The notes under the pieces: generated by a model
Told to the model about the DNA's origin: nothing
The model's input: only the letters and a program-made list of their open reading frames with translations
Database searches by the model: none
In this document: positions 6,148-8,658 of the stretch, one piece after another
Position numbering within the stretch: the stretch's first letter is position 1
Layout: every line of letters begins with the position of its first letter
Made by a program: the position numbers and the translations under genes
Assembly: GCA_016302195.1 (NCBI GenBank)
Contig: JAEDOA010000058.1
Coordinates: 1 to 8,658, forward strand
Direction: 5' to 3'
Source: Erysipelotrichaceae bacterium
Lineage (GTDB): Bacteria; Bacillota_I; Bacilli_A; Erysipelotrichales; Erysipelotrichaceae
DNA length: 8,658 bases

Positions 6148-7650
6148 TTAGTTTAATTGACCGTATTTACTTGCATCTTTTTCTCCAACTTCATCTTCAT
6201 GTGAAGGTTTGATAAATTTAGACAAAATCAATGAGAAAATGCATCCGAACACTACACCGATAAGGTTAGCTAAGAAGTACATTAAGTAACCATTATGTTC
6301 AGGAGCAGCAATAGCTATACCTGTCAAACCAGTGGTACCAAATGAAATAGCATTTAATTTAACAAGGTAAACAAATGCACCGGCGATTGCACCACCAATA
6401 CAGCCACCAACTAAAGGATACTTCTTTTCAAGGTTAATACCGAAAAGAGCTGGTTCAGAAATACCAAATAAAATTGAGAAGAATGCTGAAATAGAAATTT
6501 CTCTAGCTTTCTTATTCTTGTGGTTCAAAATGTAGTAGGCAACAACACCGCCACCTTGACCCATCAAGGCTACTGACATAAGTGGGTTTAAGAAGTCGTG
6601 GCCAGTTGAAGCTAACAATTGAGTTTCAACGGCACCAAACATGTTATGCAAACCAGTAATAACAATTAATTGTTGTACACCAGAGAATGCTGCATAACCA
6701 AATACACCTAAAGTATTAGCTACCCAAAGTAGAGCATCAGTAATACCTTTTGACAATGCTACACCAACTGGTCCAATAACTAGGAATAAGCCTAATGAGG
6801 CAAACAAGATAGTAAGCATAGGTGCTAATACGAACTGAATTACACCTGGCAAGTGCTTTTGGAAGTAGTTATCCAATTTGGCTACTACCCAACCCATGAT
6901 CAAAGCAACAATGATTTGACCACCGAAGCTAGTCATTGAAACATGCCAGCCAAATACATTGGCAATCATTGGCTTAGCTGCACCAGTGGCAACATCTGAC
7001 ATTGATGGTAATGATGACGACATCATTACGGCACCGATTGCCAAACCTAAAACTGGCCTTCCTCCGTATCTTTTTGTTGCTGAATAACAAACAATTAAAG
7101 GCAACATTGCAAAGATACCACCGGCACCTATTCCGATAATTTTACTTACACCTGAAAGGCCCGGCACCATTTGAATAATAGATTGGGATCCAAAAACTTT
7201 TTGTGTTAACAGGTTATTAAGACCAATTAAAATACCACCGGCTAAGATACCTGGTAAAATTTCTGTAAATACACCTGTTAAATCATCTAGGAAGTTTTGG
7301 AACCATCCTTTTTTCTTCTTAGTATCATTTTCTCCGACTTCTTTTACAGCTTCAGCATCACCAGAATCACCTGCTGCCGGAATTCCTGTATGCTTAATGA
7401 AATAGGCTGTTACTCGATCAACTAAACCTGGTCCAAAAATTATTTGTAACTGCTTATTTGTAGGATTAATATTCACGCCCTTTACTAAAGGCATATTCAT
7501 CAAAGTTTCTTTATCAACTTTTGATGTATCTTTTAGATTAATACGTAATCTTGTTGCACAGTGAAACGCTTCTATGGCGTTATCTTTTCCGCCGATAGCT
7601 GGAATTATGGTATCGGTTATTTGCTTAAAAGTCTTTGTTTCATCAGCCAT
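6148..7650 (-). CDS. PTS sugar transporter EIIBC (glucose-sucrose family), probably sucrose/fructoside
   Basis: This 500-residue membrane permease has an N-terminal EIIB domain (about 1-85) with phosphorylated cysteine C31 in HCATRLRINL. A charged linker follows (about 92-118, with a KKKK run), then an EIIC domain (about 120-480) with many hydrophobic segments and the sugar-binding motif GISEPALFGIN (396-406, E399). It imports the sugar and phosphorylates it. The GH32 partners point to sucrose or a related fructoside; trehalose or beta-glucoside PTSs share this fold, so the substrate is inferred from context. There is no EIIA domain, and none is encoded in the window, so a glucose-type EIIA must act in trans. 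The start at 7650 has a strong AGGAGG site 9 nt upstream. It is the first gene of the operon, behind a promoter with a cre box. Confidence 0.92.
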   Translation of the reverse strand: MADETKTFKQITDTIIPAIGGKDNAIEAFHCATRLRINLKDTSKVDKETLMNMPLVKGVNINPTNKQLQIIFGPGLVDRVTAYFIKHTGIPAAGDSGDAEAVKEVGENDTKKKKGWFQNFLDDLTGVFTEILPGILAGGILIGLNNLLTQKVFGSQSIIQMVPGLSGVSKIIGIGAGGIFAMLPLIVCYSATKRYGGRPVLGLAIGAVMMSSSLPSMSDVATGAAKPMIANVFGWHVSMTSFGGQIIVALIMGWVVAKLDNYFQKHLPGVIQFVLAPMLTILFASLGLFLVIGPVGVALSKGITDALLWVANTLGVFGYAAFSGVQQLIVITGLHNMFGAVETQLLASTGHDFLNPLMSVALMGQGGGVVAYYILNHKNKKAREISISAFFSILFGISEPALFGINLEKKYPLVGGCIGGAIAGAFVYLVKLNAISFGTTGLTGIAIAAPEHNGYLMYFLANLIGVVFGCIFSLILSKFIKPSHEDEVGEKDASKYGQLN

Positions 7651-7700
7651 ACTACGTTACCTCCTATATTTATTTCTTTCACATTTCAATTTTATTATGC

Positions 7701-7729
7701 ATCATATAAAGCGCTTTCACCATTTGCAA
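7701..7729 (-). promoter_or_regulatory. Promoter of the PTS-GH32 operon
   Basis: On the minus strand, TTGCAA (7729-7724, -35, 4/6) and TATGAT (7706-7701, -10, 5/6) are separated by exactly 17 bp. Transcription would start near 7694, giving a leader of about 45 nt before the PTS start codon with its AGGAGG site. The imperfect -35 fits a promoter that needs an activator. Confidence 0.75.
7706..7719 (-). promoter_or_regulatory. cre box (CcpA operator)
   Basis: Minus strand TGAAAGCGCTTTAT fits the catabolite-responsive element consensus TGWAANCGNTNWCA at all positions except the last two, with the palindromic AAAGCGCTTT centre. It occupies the spacer between the -35 and -10 boxes of the operon promoter and touches the -10. 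CcpA bound here would block RNA polymerase when preferred sugars are present. Confidence 0.8.
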
Positions 7730-7730
7730 T

Positions 7731-7762
7731 TGTTGCTTTGATATGTAATTATGTTGCTTAGA
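7731..7762. promoter_or_regulatory. Direct-repeat operator, probably for the divergent AraC-family regulator
   Basis: TGTTGCTTTGA (7731-7741) and TGTTGCTTAGA (7752-7762) match at 10 of 11 positions and are offset by 21 bp, two helical turns. This is typical of tandem half-sites bound by AraC-type proteins. The proximal copy lies one base from the -35 box of the PTS promoter, the usual place for an activator that contacts polymerase. The distal copy runs into the ribosome binding site (7761-7770, GAGGAGAGGA) of the regulator gene, so binding would also control the regulator itself. The binding protein is inferred. Confidence 0.6.
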
Positions 7763-7776
7763 GGAGAGGAACAATT

Positions 7777-8643
7777 ATGGCATACAGATGGGGATTTAAT
7801 AATCTTTCATACAACGGACAGTTTTATGTATCATCCGGAGGCTTTGAAAAAGCAAAGCCGACTCACCACTATGGTCCAATTGGACGTTCTGGATATATGA
7901 TTCATTGCGTTACAAGTGGACATGGCATTTTTATAAGTGATGGTAAAACTTATCATGTTAAAAAGGGAGACATGTTTTTCATTCAGCCACACAAGACTAT
8001 AGTAATGAAAGCAGATCAAGACGATCCGTGGAGTTATTATTGGATCAGATTTATTGGAAATCTAGCTTCTAAATATATGGATCGAATTAATTTAACTTAT
8101 AAAAATCCTATTATGAACGTAAAAGATTTACCGGGTGTTTATGATCGAGTAATAGGCATTGTAGAATATTCAAAAAATAAAGGTCCTAAAGACTTTTACT
8201 ATCAGGCCAAAGTATTAGAAATTTTAGATCTATTGGAAAAGAAGTATCCTAAAAATACTAACAAGAGAAGTCAATTATCTAAAGATGATATTTGTAAAGT
8301 GGCTATTCAATATATTAGAAATCATTATGATGAACAAATTTCTGTTCATGATTTGGTATCATATTTAAATATCGATCGTACATATCTTTATCGTATATTC
8401 ATGAGAAAACATAATATGAGTCCTCAAGAATACATCAATCAATATCGTTTGCAAAAAGCAAGTGAACTATTAAAATCCCCTGAGGGTACCATTGAATCAG
8501 TAGCATATTCATCAGGTTTCAAGACATATCAGAGCTTTTTCAAAATGTTTAAAAAGTATTATGCCATCTCTCCACTAGCATTTAGAGAAAAATACGTATT
8601 GAAGGATACTGTTTCAGAAATTAAAAAGAAAAATAATCTATAG
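7777..8643 (+). CDS. AraC-family transcriptional regulator of the sugar operon
   Basis: The 288-residue protein has an N-terminal cupin-like AraC sugar-binding domain (about 15-95, with YHVKKGDMFFIQPHKT at 59-74). It is followed by a helical linker and a C-terminal double helix-turn-helix domain: about 175-273, first helix pair around 189-210, second around 239-260 with the family-typical VAYSSGFKTYQSFFKMFKKYYAISPLAFR. Proteins of this layout (RafR/MsmR-like) are usually activators of sugar operons that respond to the transported sugar. It is divergent from the PTS operon and shares its 126-bp control region. The start has a strong GAGGAGAGGA site. Its own promoter is unclear: TGTAAT at 7744-7749 is a possible -10 without a good -35. 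After the stop, AAAAAAGCCCC begins what may be a terminator cut by the window end. Sucrose loci of lactobacilli are more often controlled by LacI-type repressors. Confidence 0.9.
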   Translation: MAYRWGFNNLSYNGQFYVSSGGFEKAKPTHHYGPIGRSGYMIHCVTSGHGIFISDGKTYHVKKGDMFFIQPHKTIVMKADQDDPWSYYWIRFIGNLASKYMDRINLTYKNPIMNVKDLPGVYDRVIGIVEYSKNKGPKDFYYQAKVLEILDLLEKKYPKNTNKRSQLSKDDICKVAIQYIRNHYDEQISVHDLVSYLNIDRTYLYRIFMRKHNMSPQEYINQYRLQKASELLKSPEGTIESVAYSSGFKTYQSFFKMFKKYYAISPLAFREKYVLKDTVSEIKKKNNL

Positions 8644-8658
8644 CAAAAAAGCCCCACC

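Noticed and set aside
7561..7761. 66-codon plus-strand reading frame over the PTS start and promoter
   Set aside because: It overlaps the PTS N-terminus and the control region and has no family features.
7831..8019. 62-codon minus-strand reading frame
   Set aside because: It is antisense inside the AraC-type regulator, with no support.
8644..8658. Terminator after the AraC-type gene
   Set aside because: Only AAAAAAGCCCC, possibly one arm, is inside the window; the other arm is not visible, so it cannot be supported.

Overview
The window looks like the chromosome of a low-GC Firmicute, most likely Lactobacillaceae (a Lactobacillus-like species). The reasons are AT-rich sequence, AGGAGG-type ribosome binding sites, a CcpA-type cre box, a phosphotransferase (PTS) sugar transporter paired with intracellular GH32 enzymes, and short-spaced operons. 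The species cannot be fixed from the sequence alone.

Right part (about 1985-8658): a sucrose / fructo-oligosaccharide utilisation locus. An AraC-family regulator (7777-8643, +) is divergent from a four-gene operon on the minus strand. The operon order is PTS EIIBC (7650-6148), GH32 enzyme A (6131-4605), GH32 enzyme B (4552-3233) and an MFS transporter (3215-2055). The 126-bp divergent region holds a good minus-strand promoter (TTGCAA - 17 bp - TATGAT). A cre box fills its spacer, and a direct repeat with 21-bp period abuts its -35 box. This suggests CcpA repression combined with AraC-type activation and autoregulation. A strong hairpin with a T-run lies between the two GH32 genes, which would make expression of the last two genes lower than that of the first two. 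A second hairpin with a T-run, lying inside the convergent HAD gene, probably ends the operon. The inferred flow is: the PTS imports and phosphorylates a fructosyl sugar, the GH32 enzymes cleave it in the cytoplasm, and the MFS protein moves a related sugar or product.

Middle (1283-2065, +): a Cof-type HAD phosphatase, convergent with and overlapping the operon's last gene by 11 bp.

Left part (1-1132): a second, unrelated module on the minus strand. It contains an Abi_2 (AbiD/AbiF-like) HEPN protein, cut by the window edge (1-791), with an RxxxxH putative RNase motif. It is preceded by a ~210-nt non-coding stretch that is much more GC-rich (47%) than its surroundings (20-28%), is full of short hairpins and has an extended -10 promoter in the same orientation. 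I interpret this pair as a phage-defence or toxin-antitoxin type HEPN RNase with a structured partner RNA. It is the most interesting system in the window.
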